Positions 25,560 through 34,888 of a DNA stretch of 63,790 nt are shown piece after piece (the first letter of the stretch is position 1; each line of letters begins with the position of its first letter). Origin of the DNA: Bacteroidota bacterium (GTDB lineage: Bacteria > Bacteroidota > Bacteroidia > UBA7662 > JAIXUI01); the NCBI GenBank assembly GCA_027484125.1, contig JAIXUI010000074.1:1-63790 (forward strand), given 5' to 3'. The notes below the pieces were generated by a model. It saw nothing but the letters and a program-made list of their open reading frames with translations. It had not been told where the DNA came from and did not search any database. The position numbers and the translations under genes are program-made.

Positions 25560-26200
25560 CCGGACTTAGCCCCCGCGAACTTCATGCGCTTATCCTTCAG
25601 GGAGAAAGTGAGATACTCGATTTCAAGGAAACCATTTCCTCTTCTATCAAAATTGCGAAGACCATGGTTTCTTTTGCAAACACCAAAGGTGGTTGTTTAC
25701 TTGTTGGCGTTCGAGATAATGGAGCCATCAGAGGAGTCAGCAATCCGGAGGAAGAAATCTACATGCTTCAACTTGCTGCCGAGCATTTCAGCAAACCGGA
25801 AATTCCCATTGAAATTGAACAAGTTGAAACTGCTAATGGCAAACTGGTACTCAAAGTGGAAGTTCCTCAGGGTCATGAAAAGCCCTATTTTGCCAAAGGC
25901 GATGATCAGCAATGGTGGCCCTATATCCGTGTGCGGGACCAAAGTGTACTTGCCAGCAAAACCACCGTTGAGGTACTTAAAAGAGAAGGCAACGACACCC
26001 CCCTCCTGTTGAAGTTTTCATCCAAGGAACAAGCGCTGCTCGACTACCTTCGCCAAAACCCGCGGATTACACTCAAGGAGTTTTGTAAAATGGTGAACAT
26101 CTCCGAGTGGAGAGCCAGGAAAATGCTAGTAAGCTTGGTGCAAAGCGGATTAATCCGAGTACATACTTACGAGAAAACCGAATTCTACACCCGTTCGTAG
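25556..26200 (+). CDS. AlbA_2/Schlafen-type ATP-binding domain protein with C-terminal winged helix
   Basis: A 214-residue cytoplasmic protein. The N-terminal domain (ESEILDFKETISSSIKIAKT, then VSFANTKGGCLLVGVRDNG) is the AlbA_2 (formerly AAA_4) domain found in many putative transcription regulators. Residues ~155-210 form a likely winged helix (ITLKEFCKMVNISEWRARKM). The function is not established; a DNA- or RNA-linked regulator is the reasonable guess. It is co-translated with the alkyltransferase-like protein through ATGA at 25556-25559, which hints at a DNA-damage connection. Confidence 0.8.
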   Translation: MTGLSPRELHALILQGESEILDFKETISSSIKIAKTMVSFANTKGGCLLVGVRDNGAIRGVSNPEEEIYMLQLAAEHFSKPEIPIEIEQVETANGKLVLKVEVPQGHEKPYFAKGDDQQWWPYIRVRDQSVLASKTTVEVLKREGNDTPLLLKFSSKEQALLDYLRQNPRITLKEFCKMVNISEWRARKMLVSLVQSGLIRVHTYEKTEFYTRS

Positions 26201-26318
26201 TTATGGAGCAGATTGTAATCATCCTGTAACTGGCAATTTAACTTTCCTTCTGTACCTGATGACTGCCAAAATGGCAAACGGCAAAACCTTTGCTAAGGCT
26301 TTGTAAAAAATCAGGAAT

Positions 26319-28136
26319 ATGACAGAAACTAAAACCGGCTCGATCTCGGTCAATACCGAGAATATCTTTCCCATAATCAAGCGCTCGTTGTATTCTGACC
26401 ACGACATCTTTCTTCGAGAATTGGTGTCGAATGCGGTAGATGCAACCCAAAAGCTTAAAACTTTAGCCTCTATAGGAGAGTTTAAGGGCGAAACCGGAAC
26501 CCTTCAGGTGAAGGTCAGTTTCGATGAAACGGCTAAAACCATCACCATCTCCGACAATGGTATTGGGATGACAGCCGACGAAATTGAAAAATACATCACC
26601 CAGATTGCCTTTTCCGGTGCGGTGGAGTTCATGGAGAAATACCAGGACAAAACGGCAGAAAATGCCATCATTGGTCAATTTGGTCTCGGGTTCTATTCTG
26701 CCTTCATTGTAGCGAAACAAGTAGAAATTCAAAGCTTAAGCTTCCGCGAAGGTGCGGCTCCTGCTCATTGGTTTTGTGAAGGCAGCACCTCATTTACGCT
26801 GGGCCCCGGAACCCGAACCGAAAGAGGAACTGACATCATCCTTCACCTGAGCGAAGACGAAGAAGATTTCAGCAAACCGGCAAGAATCAAGGAAGTCCTC
26901 AACAAATACTGCAAATTCTTGCCCGTTGAAGTGGTGTTTGAAGAGCAAGTTATCAACGATACCAACCCGCTTTGGACGAAGAAGCCTTCGGAATTGAATG
27001 AAGAAGACTACCTGAAGTTCTACGAAACACTTTATCCATTCTCAGAAAAACCACTTTTCTGGATTCATTTGAATGTAGATTATCCTTTCAACCTTACCGG
27101 AGTTCTTTACTTCCCGAAGATTAAGGAACAATTCGAGATTCAGAAAAACAAGATTCAACTGTACTGCAATCAAGTCTTTATTACCGATAATGTAGGGGAA
27201 ATTGTACCGGATTTCTTACAGCTGTTGCACGGGGTAATTGATTCTCCGGATATTCCACTTAACGTTTCCCGCTCTGCTTTGCAAACTGATGCGAATGTTC
27301 GGAAAATCAATGCGCACATAACTAAAAAAGTCGCCGATAAACTGTCGGAAATCTTCAAAAACGACCGTACCCAATATGAAGAGAAATGGCCAAGCCTAGA
27401 AGTCTTTGTTAAATACGGCATGTTAAGTGATGAGAAGTTTTACGAAAAAGCCAAAGATTTCTGCTTAGTACAAAATACCAAAGGAGAATATCACACGCTC
27501 GACGATTACCAAAACCTCATTGCTCCTATTCAAACTGATAAGAATAATAAGGTTATCGCGCTATATACTGATGATGCACAACGCCAGCATGGTTATGTAA
27601 GTGCAGTTGAAGCAAAAGGCTACGACGTACTGAAACTCGGACACGTCATCGATCCGCACTTCATCAGCCAATTGGAAATGAAGCGAGAAAACTTTCAGTT
27701 GAAGCGTGTTGATTCAGAAGTAACCGACAAACTCATTGAAAAAGAAGAGCACCGCGAATCGTTGCTTACGGAATCTGAAACACAAACCGTAAAAGACAGC
27801 TTCGCTCCAATTACAGAAGGCCAAGCATACGACGTACAAGTGGAAGCACTCAGCCAAGATGACCTTCCGGTAGTCCTCACCCGTTCGGAGTTTATGCGAA
27901 GAATGAAAGAGCAAGCACGTACTGGCGGAGGCATGTTTGGCATGGGCGACTTCCCAGAACGCTTTAACCTGGTAATAAATAGCGGACATCCCTACGTAAA
28001 AACGATGGCAAATGCAGGAGAGGAAGAGCGGCAAAATATGGCTCAGAAGGCGCTGGACCTCGCTTTATTGTCACAGGGACTCCTTCAAGGCGAAGCCCTC
28101 ACCCGATTTATTCGTCAATCTGTGAAAATAAATTGA
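26319..28136 (+). CDS. htpG: Hsp90-family chaperone HtpG
   Basis: A 605-residue ATP-dependent cytoplasmic chaperone. The GHKL ATPase domain shows IFLRELVSNAVDATQKL, ITISDNGIGMTADEIEKYI and GQFGLGFYSAF. The middle domain has GVIDSPDIPLNVSRSALQ. The C-terminal dimerisation domain is present, and the length is close to the E. coli protein (624). The upstream region contains a 7-of-8 -7 box (AACCTTTG, 26285-26292) but no obvious heat-shock element. Confidence 0.96.
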   Translation: MTETKTGSISVNTENIFPIIKRSLYSDHDIFLRELVSNAVDATQKLKTLASIGEFKGETGTLQVKVSFDETAKTITISDNGIGMTADEIEKYITQIAFSGAVEFMEKYQDKTAENAIIGQFGLGFYSAFIVAKQVEIQSLSFREGAAPAHWFCEGSTSFTLGPGTRTERGTDIILHLSEDEEDFSKPARIKEVLNKYCKFLPVEVVFEEQVINDTNPLWTKKPSELNEEDYLKFYETLYPFSEKPLFWIHLNVDYPFNLTGVLYFPKIKEQFEIQKNKIQLYCNQVFITDNVGEIVPDFLQLLHGVIDSPDIPLNVSRSALQTDANVRKINAHITKKVADKLSEIFKNDRTQYEEKWPSLEVFVKYGMLSDEKFYEKAKDFCLVQNTKGEYHTLDDYQNLIAPIQTDKNNKVIALYTDDAQRQHGYVSAVEAKGYDVLKLGHVIDPHFISQLEMKRENFQLKRVDSEVTDKLIEKEEHRESLLTESETQTVKDSFAPITEGQAYDVQVEALSQDDLPVVLTRSEFMRRMKEQARTGGGMFGMGDFPERFNLVINSGHPYVKTMANAGEEERQNMAQKALDLALLSQGLLQGEALTRFIRQSVKIN

Positions 28137-28185
28137 GGTGTACTCGGAATAATGAAGTACCTTGTAGGCTCTAATTCCTAGTAAC

Positions 28186-28473
28186 GTGAACCTTTTTATT
28201 GGCAATCTCGACTATTCAGTCCGGGAAGCCCAGCTCGAAGAGCTGTTCTCAGAATGCGGTGAAGTATCTTCCTGCAAAGTAGTGATCGACAAAATGACTG
28301 ACCGCAGCCGCGGCTTTGCTTTCGTAGAGATGGCAGATGATGACCAAGGCCGCAAAGCCATTGATACCCTCAATGGCCGCATGCTGAAGTCTCGTGCTAT
28401 CAATGTGTCCGAAGCGCGTCCTCGTGAAGAGCGTCCGGCACGCGAAGGCGGCTTCCGCTCTCGCCGCGACTGA
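28186..28473 (+). CDS. Small RNA-binding protein (RRM domain)
   Basis: A 95-residue protein with one RNA recognition motif: RNP2 LFIGNLDYSV at the N-terminus and RNP1 RGFAFVEM (~residue 43). The tail (PREERPAREGGFRSRRD) is rich in Arg and Gly, as in the glycine-rich RRM proteins that many Bacteroidota have; these are thought to act on RNA structure, for example in the cold. The start is GTG at 28186. A strong terminator follows. Confidence 0.92.
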   Translation: MNLFIGNLDYSVREAQLEELFSECGEVSSCKVVIDKMTDRSRGFAFVEMADDDQGRKAIDTLNGRMLKSRAINVSEARPREERPAREGGFRSRRD

Positions 28474-28493
28474 TTTTAAATCACTGACTACCA

Positions 28494-28523
28494 AGCCCCG
28501 TCCAAAAGACGGGGCTTTTTTTT
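28494..28523 (+). terminator. Intrinsic terminator of the RRM gene
   Basis: A 9-bp stem AGCCCCGTC/GACGGGGCT (28494-28502 and 28508-28516) with a 5-base loop is followed by seven more T (28517-28523). It lies about 20 bases past the RRM stop codon. Confidence 0.95.
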
Positions 28524-28636
28524 GGTTCTTGGCTTGCCTGTAGGCTTCAATCTGAATGATGCAGCTAACCGTTCCCGAAGTATTTATTGCCGGTTTGCCG
28601 TTTATCCATCGATGATGCCGCTCACGTTTTTAGTAC

Positions 28637-28667
28637 TATGCAATACACGGTTCCTTTCATACGTTTG
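28637..28667 (+). promoter_or_regulatory. Putative promoter of the padR/pspC operon
   Basis: TACGTTTG (28660-28667) is an exact -7 match. TATG at 28637-28640, one base off TTTG, lies at exactly 19-base spacing. The transcript would start near 28674, 20 bases before the padR ATG. Confidence 0.6.
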
Positions 28668-28693
28668 TACCAGACTAAACCATTTACCTTGCC

Positions 28694-29047
28694 ATGAACA
28701 GTGAAAACACCGCCATACAAATGCGCAAGGGGATACTTGAATATTGCATCCTCTTAATCATTTCTCGGGGAGAGGTATATGCATCTGATTTACTCGACGA
28801 ACTGAAGGCCGCCCGCATGCTAGTGGTAGAAGGCACGTTATATCCGTTGTTAAACAGGCTGCATCGGGCGGGAACACTCAGTTATACCTGGAAAGAATCC
28901 CCTTCCGGCCCACCTCGAAAGTACTACTCTCTCACCCCTCCGGGGCGACATTTCCTCGACGAATTAACCTCCACCTGGAACGATATCGACTCTTCCATTC
29001 GGCTGATTATGGCCCAAAAAACCAAGAACGATGAACAAAACGCATAA
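28694..29047 (+). CDS. PadR-family transcription regulator
   Basis: A 117-residue winged-helix repressor. The typical PadR layout is present: QMRKGILEYCILLIISRGEV, then YASDLLDELKAARMLVVEGT, LYPLLNRLHRAGTL and PRKYYSLTPPGRHFLDEL. It presumably controls its own operon with the PspC protein, whose start overlaps it by 17 bases. No effector is known from the sequence. Confidence 0.93.
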   Translation: MNSENTAIQMRKGILEYCILLIISRGEVYASDLLDELKAARMLVVEGTLYPLLNRLHRAGTLSYTWKESPSGPPRKYYSLTPPGRHFLDELTSTWNDIDSSIRLIMAQKTKNDEQNA

Positions 29048-30869
29048 CATCAATCTAGCTGGCATGGTCTTCACCATCGATGAGCTGGCCTATGCACTAT
29101 TAGCAGAATATCTCGAGTCTGTCAAGCTATACTTTGCGCGATATGAAGATAGCCGGGAAATAGTATCTGACATAGAAAATCGAATTGCAGAAAAACTGCG
29201 TGCACTGCTAGACCGCAACGACCGACAGGTAGTGATGGAGGAAGACATTCAAGCAGTCATTACCGAGATGGGAACAGCCCGCGACTTCGAAGCATTCGAT
29301 GAAGAACCGCCTTCTACCCATGAACCTTTCTTCGAAACTCCACCCAATGCTGCTACGCCAGAGGAAGAATTCAGGCCTCACCTGCGATTAACCCGCCTTC
29401 GCAAAAATCATCTTCTTGGTGGTGTTTCTTCCGGGCTTTCAAGTTACTTAAGCACCGAAGTTTGGATTATTCGCCTCATATTTCTTATCACTGCTTTCCT
29501 TTTTGGCACCGGACTACTCGCCTATCTTGCCCTTTGGATTTCTCTTCCTGACGGAGAAAAAATACCAGAATCTCAACGCATAATTGGAGTGGAAAGAAGT
29601 CAGAAACTCTATAGAAATGCCGACGACATGGTGCTTGGTGGAGTTGCGAGTGGATTGGCCGCTTACTTCTCTATCGATCCGGTGATCATTAGACTGTTGT
29701 TTTTCATCAGTTTACTTAGCGGCGGCATTGGCCTTGTTATTTATGGCTTGCTTTGGCTCAGCCTGCCTAAAGCCAAAACGCTGGTAGAACGGGTTGAAAT
29801 GAAAGGCCAAAAAGCGAATTTGGAAAACATCGAGGCCGAGGTTCGCAGTCAACAAGCAACGCACGAAGACCAGGAACGCCCTATTCTCATCAAAATCATC
29901 ACGTTCCCAATCAACGTGCTTGAAGTGATCTTGCGTTGGATCAGCCAAAACATGGGTGGGTTGTTCAAAGGCGGATTTCAGCTGGTCAAACTGGCATTAG
30001 GATTATTTCTTACTGCTTTTGGAGGAATACTTACATTAGTTTGTATCGTTTGCTTGGGTGCCATTTTTATGTTCACCTCAGGCATTATTAATGGGGGTAA
30101 TTTACCTGAAGATGTGAGAAACTTTTCAGGATCTGGCTCCTATGACGCTTTTATTGCCGTTTGTGCATTTGCGGTTTTTACGATACCCTTTTTACTCATA
30201 GGCGTTACCGGATTTCGCATGATTACGGATAAGAAAATCATTGGAGCAGGCTATGGAAAATGGATGCTATTCAGCTGGGTGATTATGCTGATTCTTACCA
30301 TCTTCAACCTTTTTTACATGGTTAATGCATTTAGCAAAGAAGGACGTGATGTTCGATTGGCCACCTTCACCTATCCCAAAAAAGGAGTATTAAAAATCAA
30401 CCTGCCTGAATATATGGACGGAGGATACCAAGCGTTTAGTTTTAAGGTTAGTCCAATAAACGACACCTCCATTAAAGTAGAACAAACCCGTATATCCCGC
30501 GGAAAAAGTTCCGAACAAGCTGCTCAGTATGCGCGATTTGTAACTCAGAAAATCACTTATCAGGACTCCTTGATGAGTTTTGAACCTTCACTCCGTCAAA
30601 AAGGACTGAACACCTTTCGGGCCGCCGAGATGAAAACAAAAATCATGATTCCTTATGACAAAAAATTCAGCCTAAGTGAGCGAGTTATACAGCATTTAAG
30701 CGGGGAAAACATCATTGACACCTTCTACAACCATGAATTGACAGATAAGGTACTGATTTTCGCTTCTGATGGTGTTAAATGTTTGAATTGCGAACCCTCT
30801 CAATTGCTCAAAGACAGAGCCGAAGAAGAGGCAAGAAGACTGGAAGAAGAAAAAGGCAAAGAGCAATAA
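29031..30869 (+). CDS. PspC-domain membrane protein
   Basis: A 612-residue inner-membrane protein. The N-terminal ~100 residues are soluble and helical (EIVSDIENRIAEKLRALLDR), as in the regions preceding PspC in other Bacteroidota. Two PspC domains follow (LGGVSSGLSSYLSTEVWIIR at ~126 and LGGVASGLAAYFSIDPVIIR at ~203). Each carries a hydrophobic segment. Three or four further membrane segments lie at ~310-440. The C-terminal ~170 residues are probably periplasmic. Phage-shock-type role: reporting or buffering membrane stress together with the PadR regulator. The ATG overlaps the padR stop. Confidence 0.85.
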   Translation: MNKTHNINLAGMVFTIDELAYALLAEYLESVKLYFARYEDSREIVSDIENRIAEKLRALLDRNDRQVVMEEDIQAVITEMGTARDFEAFDEEPPSTHEPFFETPPNAATPEEEFRPHLRLTRLRKNHLLGGVSSGLSSYLSTEVWIIRLIFLITAFLFGTGLLAYLALWISLPDGEKIPESQRIIGVERSQKLYRNADDMVLGGVASGLAAYFSIDPVIIRLLFFISLLSGGIGLVIYGLLWLSLPKAKTLVERVEMKGQKANLENIEAEVRSQQATHEDQERPILIKIITFPINVLEVILRWISQNMGGLFKGGFQLVKLALGLFLTAFGGILTLVCIVCLGAIFMFTSGIINGGNLPEDVRNFSGSGSYDAFIAVCAFAVFTIPFLLIGVTGFRMITDKKIIGAGYGKWMLFSWVIMLILTIFNLFYMVNAFSKEGRDVRLATFTYPKKGVLKINLPEYMDGGYQAFSFKVSPINDTSIKVEQTRISRGKSSEQAAQYARFVTQKITYQDSLMSFEPSLRQKGLNTFRAAEMKTKIMIPYDKKFSLSERVIQHLSGENIIDTFYNHELTDKVLIFASDGVKCLNCEPSQLLKDRAEEEARRLEEEKGKEQ

Positions 30870-30883
30870 GCGACTGAATCCGT

Positions 30884-30891
30884 TAGCTTTG
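30884..30891 (+). promoter_or_regulatory. Putative -7 box of the wzz/wzy-like operon
   Basis: TAGCTTTG fits TAnnTTTG exactly, 17 bases upstream of the ATG at 30909. No -33 match at the proper distance. It lies in the gap after the PspC gene, so some readthrough is also possible. Confidence 0.5.
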
Positions 30892-30908
30892 CGTCTCGCC
30901 AAATTATT

Positions 30909-32036
30909 ATGACGGAAAAGACGCCAATCAGCCAGGATTTTGATTCCCTTTCAGTGTTTGAGTTCCTCTGGAAATGGAAAAGTCAAATTGCCATTGTCTG
31001 TGTGGCAGCCGCTGCGGCGGCTGCACTTTTTTCTTCACCGCTATTCATTAAGCCGAAATATCGGTCTTCTGTTATCTTCTACCCTTCCACCACCAACTCT
31101 ATCTCCAAAGCGCTCCTTAATAATGGAGGCGTTGATCAGGATCCTTTAGCGTTTGGTGCTGAAGAACATGCTGAACAGCTTATTCAAATACTGCAGAGCG
31201 ATGTCATCAGAGAAGAAATTGTTAGGAAGTTCGACTTGATGAAACATTATGACATCGACGAAAATTCTACTTATCGAAATGCACAACTAATACGAGAATA
31301 CGAAAACAACATCATCTTCAAACGAACCGAATACATGTCGGTGGTGATTGAGGTGCTGGATACTGACCCCAAACTTGCAGCTGAAATTGCCAACGAAATT
31401 GGACGTCTGTTGGACTTAACCAAGAATAAAATTCAGAAGGAAAAAGCAGAAAAATCATACGGAATTGTGACTCAGCAATACGTTCAGAAGCAGCGGGAAA
31501 TAGAAAAACTCAACGACTCGCTGAACTTTTTCCGCTCTTTGGGTCTATTTGATTACCAGCTTCAGACTGAGTACATGACCAAAGAGCTTATCCAGGCAAC
31601 TGCGGTAGAAAGCAATGAAACTGCTCGTTTGGAAGTGCTAAGAGGCTCTAACATCGCCGAAACAGACACTGCTATTATTAATTCGCGGGCAAGATTAGCA
31701 GGTGCTCGCCAAACGCTTAAAGCACTTGGCTTCAAACAGGAACAACTTGCCAAATATGGCGGTGCTTTCAATTCTGTGAGAGCCCAGCTAGACGAAGAGT
31801 TGGTTGAGTTGAACCGCTTGCTTAACCTTTACCAAAAAGCAAAAGTAGATGCTACCGAAGTGCTTCCTGTGAAGTTTGTTGTAAACTTCGCTAAACCAGC
31901 TGAGAAAAAAGCTTACCCGATTAGGTGGTTGATTGTTCTGCTTTCAACAATTGGATCATTTCTTCTTAGCATTGTGGTGCTAGTTTCACTAGAAAACTAC
32001 CGTTTTCTTAAGCAAAAGCAGGCTTTAAACGCTTAA
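30909..32036 (+). CDS. Wzz-type polysaccharide chain-length protein
   Basis: A 375-residue inner-membrane protein with the Wzz layout: a membrane segment at ~27-47, a large periplasmic part with coiled coil (~170-290, for example KIQKEKAEKSYGIVTQQYVQ) and a second membrane segment at ~340-362. The C-terminal cytoplasmic end is short and has no tyrosine-kinase domain. It should set the length of a surface polysaccharide, probably together with the polymerase/ligase encoded two bases downstream. This pair is far from the other polysaccharide genes at 56.8-63.8 kb. Confidence 0.8.
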   Translation: MTEKTPISQDFDSLSVFEFLWKWKSQIAIVCVAAAAAAALFSSPLFIKPKYRSSVIFYPSTTNSISKALLNNGGVDQDPLAFGAEEHAEQLIQILQSDVIREEIVRKFDLMKHYDIDENSTYRNAQLIREYENNIIFKRTEYMSVVIEVLDTDPKLAAEIANEIGRLLDLTKNKIQKEKAEKSYGIVTQQYVQKQREIEKLNDSLNFFRSLGLFDYQLQTEYMTKELIQATAVESNETARLEVLRGSNIAETDTAIINSRARLAGARQTLKALGFKQEQLAKYGGAFNSVRAQLDEELVELNRLLNLYQKAKVDATEVLPVKFVVNFAKPAEKKAYPIRWLIVLLSTIGSFLLSIVVLVSLENYRFLKQKQALNA

Positions 32037-32038
32037 CG

Positions 32039-33490
32039 GTGACCGCCGTCAATAAGAAGATTTTCTGGATTACCGGATTGGGCTTTGGATTGCTCAATGG
32101 GTTACTGATTGCCAAGGAATTGTACATCTTTCCCTTAATTTCAGCCGGATTGCTCCTTACCTACTTGGCTTTCTTTAATCTAGAGTTTCTCTTTTTCTTA
32201 ATAACTTTTGTCACTCCTCTCTCTATCTTATTCGATTACAAAGAGTTAGGTGTTTCATTTACTTTACCTACAGAGCCTATCCTTTTTGGACTGATGATTT
32301 TCTACTGGTTGAAGGTCATCATCTCCGGGCATATTGAACGGAAGCTGCTTCTCCATCCACTTACCGTTTTCATCGGCTTGCATTTAGCTTGGATGGGGCT
32401 AACCATCATCAGCAGTAGTGACCCGCTAGTCTCCTTCAAGTTTTTCCTCTCCAATTTCTGGTTCGTCACCGTCTTTTATATGATTGGAGCGGAAGTATTC
32501 AAAAAACGGGATAACATTCAAAAGTTCTTCTGGGTTTACATCACGCCGCTAGCATTCGTTTGTTTATACACTTTGGTTCGTCATGCGAGTTATTTTTTCT
32601 CTCACATGGTATCGAGCGAAGTCATGCAACCCTTCATTGAAAATCACGCCATTTATGGTGCGGTACTCGCAATTATACTTTGTTTTCTAGCCGTTTATCT
32701 TTTTCAGATCAGGCTTTTTAGCCAGAAACCATTATTAATCATCATCGTAGGAATCCTCTTTATTCATTTCGGGATTGCGATGATTTTCTCTTACACAAGA
32801 GCCGCATGGTTAAGTTTAGCCGCAGCAGCAGGATTCTTTGTACTATTAAGGCTGAAGGTCAACTTTTTCAGCTTGATTTTCATGATGACCACATTGCTTT
32901 TAGGATTTATCATTTTTCAGGATAGAATTCTTTTGGAACTGAAGCAAAACGAAACTGATTCATCCACCAAGCTAGATAAACACGTTCAATCAATCTCTAA
33001 CATTAAAACCGACGCATCCAACCTGGAAAGACTTAATCGCTGGGCTTGTGCGTTGCGAATGTTCAAAGAGCGCCCGTTTTTAGGTTGGGGACCAGGCACA
33101 TACCCCAAAAAATATGCGCCATTTCAGAAGCCGCATGAAAAAACCATTATAAGCACCAATGCTGGAGATGTTGGCGGCGTACATAGCGAATACCTTGGTC
33201 CATTAGTGGAAACCGGTGTTCCGGGTTTCCTAATTTTTATTGCCATGGTTCTCACCATTTTAAGAAGAGGGATGAGGCTAATTTTAGAAGGGAAAAATGC
33301 CGGCACTCGCTTTACTGCGTTGTATCTTCTATTAGGGCTTATAACTTATCTCAGCCATGGATTCCTCAACAACTACTTAGATATTGACAAAACCGCCTCG
33401 CTCTTTTGGGCCTCACTTGGCGGCATTGCCGCATTAGACATCTACCACGATAAAGAGGATCAAAAGAATGACGCTAAAGAAATCCGCTAA
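32039..33490 (+). CDS. O-antigen ligase / polymerase (Wzy_C) family membrane protein
   Basis: A 483-residue protein with about 11 hydrophobic membrane segments. The large periplasmic loop has the Wzy_C pattern RPFLGWGPGTYPKKYAPF and GGVHSEYLGPLVETGVPG (~residues 345-395). It either polymerises repeat units or ligates finished glycan. The GTG start lies two bases after the wzz-like stop, so the two are co-translated. Its stop overlaps the convergent phosphatase gene (33487-33490). Confidence 0.82.
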   Translation: MTAVNKKIFWITGLGFGLLNGLLIAKELYIFPLISAGLLLTYLAFFNLEFLFFLITFVTPLSILFDYKELGVSFTLPTEPILFGLMIFYWLKVIISGHIERKLLLHPLTVFIGLHLAWMGLTIISSSDPLVSFKFFLSNFWFVTVFYMIGAEVFKKRDNIQKFFWVYITPLAFVCLYTLVRHASYFFSHMVSSEVMQPFIENHAIYGAVLAIILCFLAVYLFQIRLFSQKPLLIIIVGILFIHFGIAMIFSYTRAAWLSLAAAAGFFVLLRLKVNFFSLIFMMTTLLLGFIIFQDRILLELKQNETDSSTKLDKHVQSISNIKTDASNLERLNRWACALRMFKERPFLGWGPGTYPKKYAPFQKPHEKTIISTNAGDVGGVHSEYLGPLVETGVPGFLIFIAMVLTILRRGMRLILEGKNAGTRFTALYLLLGLITYLSHGFLNNYLDIDKTASLFWASLGGIAALDIYHDKEDQKNDAKEIR

Positions 33491-34635
33491 CTATTCCAAT
33501 GCACAGTAAGAATACTGAGGTCGTCCTCATGTCGGTCCGACAGCGTTAATTTCATCAATTCATCCAACAGCCGATTGTTAAAGACTTCGGCATGGGTGAT
33601 TTCACAGGTAGGATCAAGTAAAGGCAACCAATCCGTAACCTGAACAACTTGGTCTTGAAGGTTTGTAGCTTCTGACAAACCATCTGAATATAGACAGAAA
33701 CGAACGGGGGGCTTAATCAAACGCTCTTGCGGCTGAATGAAAGGCAGCTCTTCAAAACATCCAAGTAAAGTGGTACCACCTGAAAGTTCTTCTACGCCAT
33801 CAGGAGTTTGAAGCATTGGAGGAACTGTTCCGGCATTGATGTATCGCAAACAACCTGTTTTCAGCGATAGTGTGGCGATAAACAGCGTAACAAAACGATC
33901 TCCATTGGTAGCCTTATAAAAACGCGCGTTCAATTCTCTCACCAATTCCTCAAGGTCGTGCGCTACAGGAACTAAGGCGTGAAGATGCGCCTGCAAATTG
34001 GCACGCAACAAGGCGGCGGGCAAACCTTTTCCACTCACATCTCCCAACAGAAACAACCATTCTCCTTCCCGAAGTGGAAGAATATCCGCATAGTCTCCAG
34101 TAAGTATAGACTTGGGTTTCATGTGCAATGCGGCAGAAAATTCCGGCATCTGCGGTAGGCTTGGCGTTACCATAACCTGTTGAATTTGGCTGGCTAACTC
34201 AAGTTCCCGATTTAAAATTCTGCGTTCCTCCTGCTGCTTCAGCATTTCACGGCTGTAAAGGCCTACAACCAGCATATTCGTTATGCCTTGCAAATGAGAA
34301 ACCGAATATTCAGAGGAAGGAATTTGGTAAAGCAACCTGGCTAACATCAAGTTATGATGTTTGATGGTAAGCAAGTGCGTGTAGGGTTCAAGATTAACAG
34401 GCTGAAAGTCTGAAACCGCAGGATGTGCTGATAAATCAGTTTCCGGACAATTACTACCTCTACCGATTTTACACCATTGATGACCATTATGATAACTCAG
34501 GCAGAATACAGAAACCTGAAACAAATCCTCCAATATGTAAGCATAAAGATCCGTAAGAACTTTCTCCGAGAAATTCTGACCCAAGGCTTGTGCTAACTGA
34601 ACAACGCCATCTAACCTCGCTGCATAGTCAGACAT
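33487..34635 (-). CDS. SpoIIE-type PP2C serine/threonine phosphatase
   Basis: A 382-residue protein. The N-terminal ~150 residues look like a GAF-type sensor, followed by a short helical linker (QEERRILNRELELASQIQQV). The PP2C domain keeps its metal aspartates: LTGDYADI, LLGDVSGKGLPAALL, LYSDGLSEATN and DRHEDDLSIL. Such RsbU-like phosphatases switch anti-sigma-factor antagonists or other partners. No STAS or anti-sigma gene is next to it. It overlaps the small helical gene upstream by 8 bases and ends a run of four overlapping minus-strand genes. Confidence 0.9.
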   Translation of the reverse strand: MSDYAARLDGVVQLAQALGQNFSEKVLTDLYAYILEDLFQVSVFCLSYHNGHQWCKIGRGSNCPETDLSAHPAVSDFQPVNLEPYTHLLTIKHHNLMLARLLYQIPSSEYSVSHLQGITNMLVVGLYSREMLKQQEERRILNRELELASQIQQVMVTPSLPQMPEFSAALHMKPKSILTGDYADILPLREGEWLFLLGDVSGKGLPAALLRANLQAHLHALVPVAHDLEELVRELNARFYKATNGDRFVTLFIATLSLKTGCLRYINAGTVPPMLQTPDGVEELSGGTTLLGCFEELPFIQPQERLIKPPVRFCLYSDGLSEATNLQDQVVQVTDWLPLLDPTCEITHAEVFNNRLLDELMKLTLSDRHEDDLSILTVHWNS

Positions 34636-34888
34636 GCAACCAAAGTAACCCTTTGCGGGTGTTTAAGAAGGAGGAAGTTTCAAATTGATTCATATCGAAG
34701 GGAACTACACGTACAAATGAATGATGTTCCTCTTCATACATCAACTGATCTACCAGCTCTTCGTTGATGAGTCCGGCCAAGGCATCCTTCAACTCAAGTT
34801 CAGAAAGGGCGGTTCTTTCTAATAGTTCTGCCCAAGCTGTGAGGAAGTATAACTCATCCATTACCTGAATTTTAAGCTCTTCGGTCAT
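34628..34888 (-). CDS. Small winged-helix-like protein, 86 residues
   Basis: An 86-residue cytoplasmic protein beginning MTEELKIQVMDELYFL, with a pattern of three helices and a beta-hairpin (TALSELELKDALAGLINEEL, then VDQLMYEEEHHSFVRV) that suggests a winged helix. No family is recognised. The ATG at 34888 overlaps the upstream glycosyltransferase stop (ATGA, 34885-34888), and its stop overlaps the phosphatase start. The position right before a signalling phosphatase suggests it works with it. Confidence 0.65.
   Translation of the reverse strand: MTEELKIQVMDELYFLTAWAELLERTALSELELKDALAGLINEELVDQLMYEEEHHSFVRVVPFDMNQFETSSFLNTRKGLLWLHV

Noticed and set aside
28522-28704. Plus-strand frame of 60 codons after the RRM terminator
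   Set aside because: It overlaps the padR promoter and start, begins with TTG and has no recognisable sequence.
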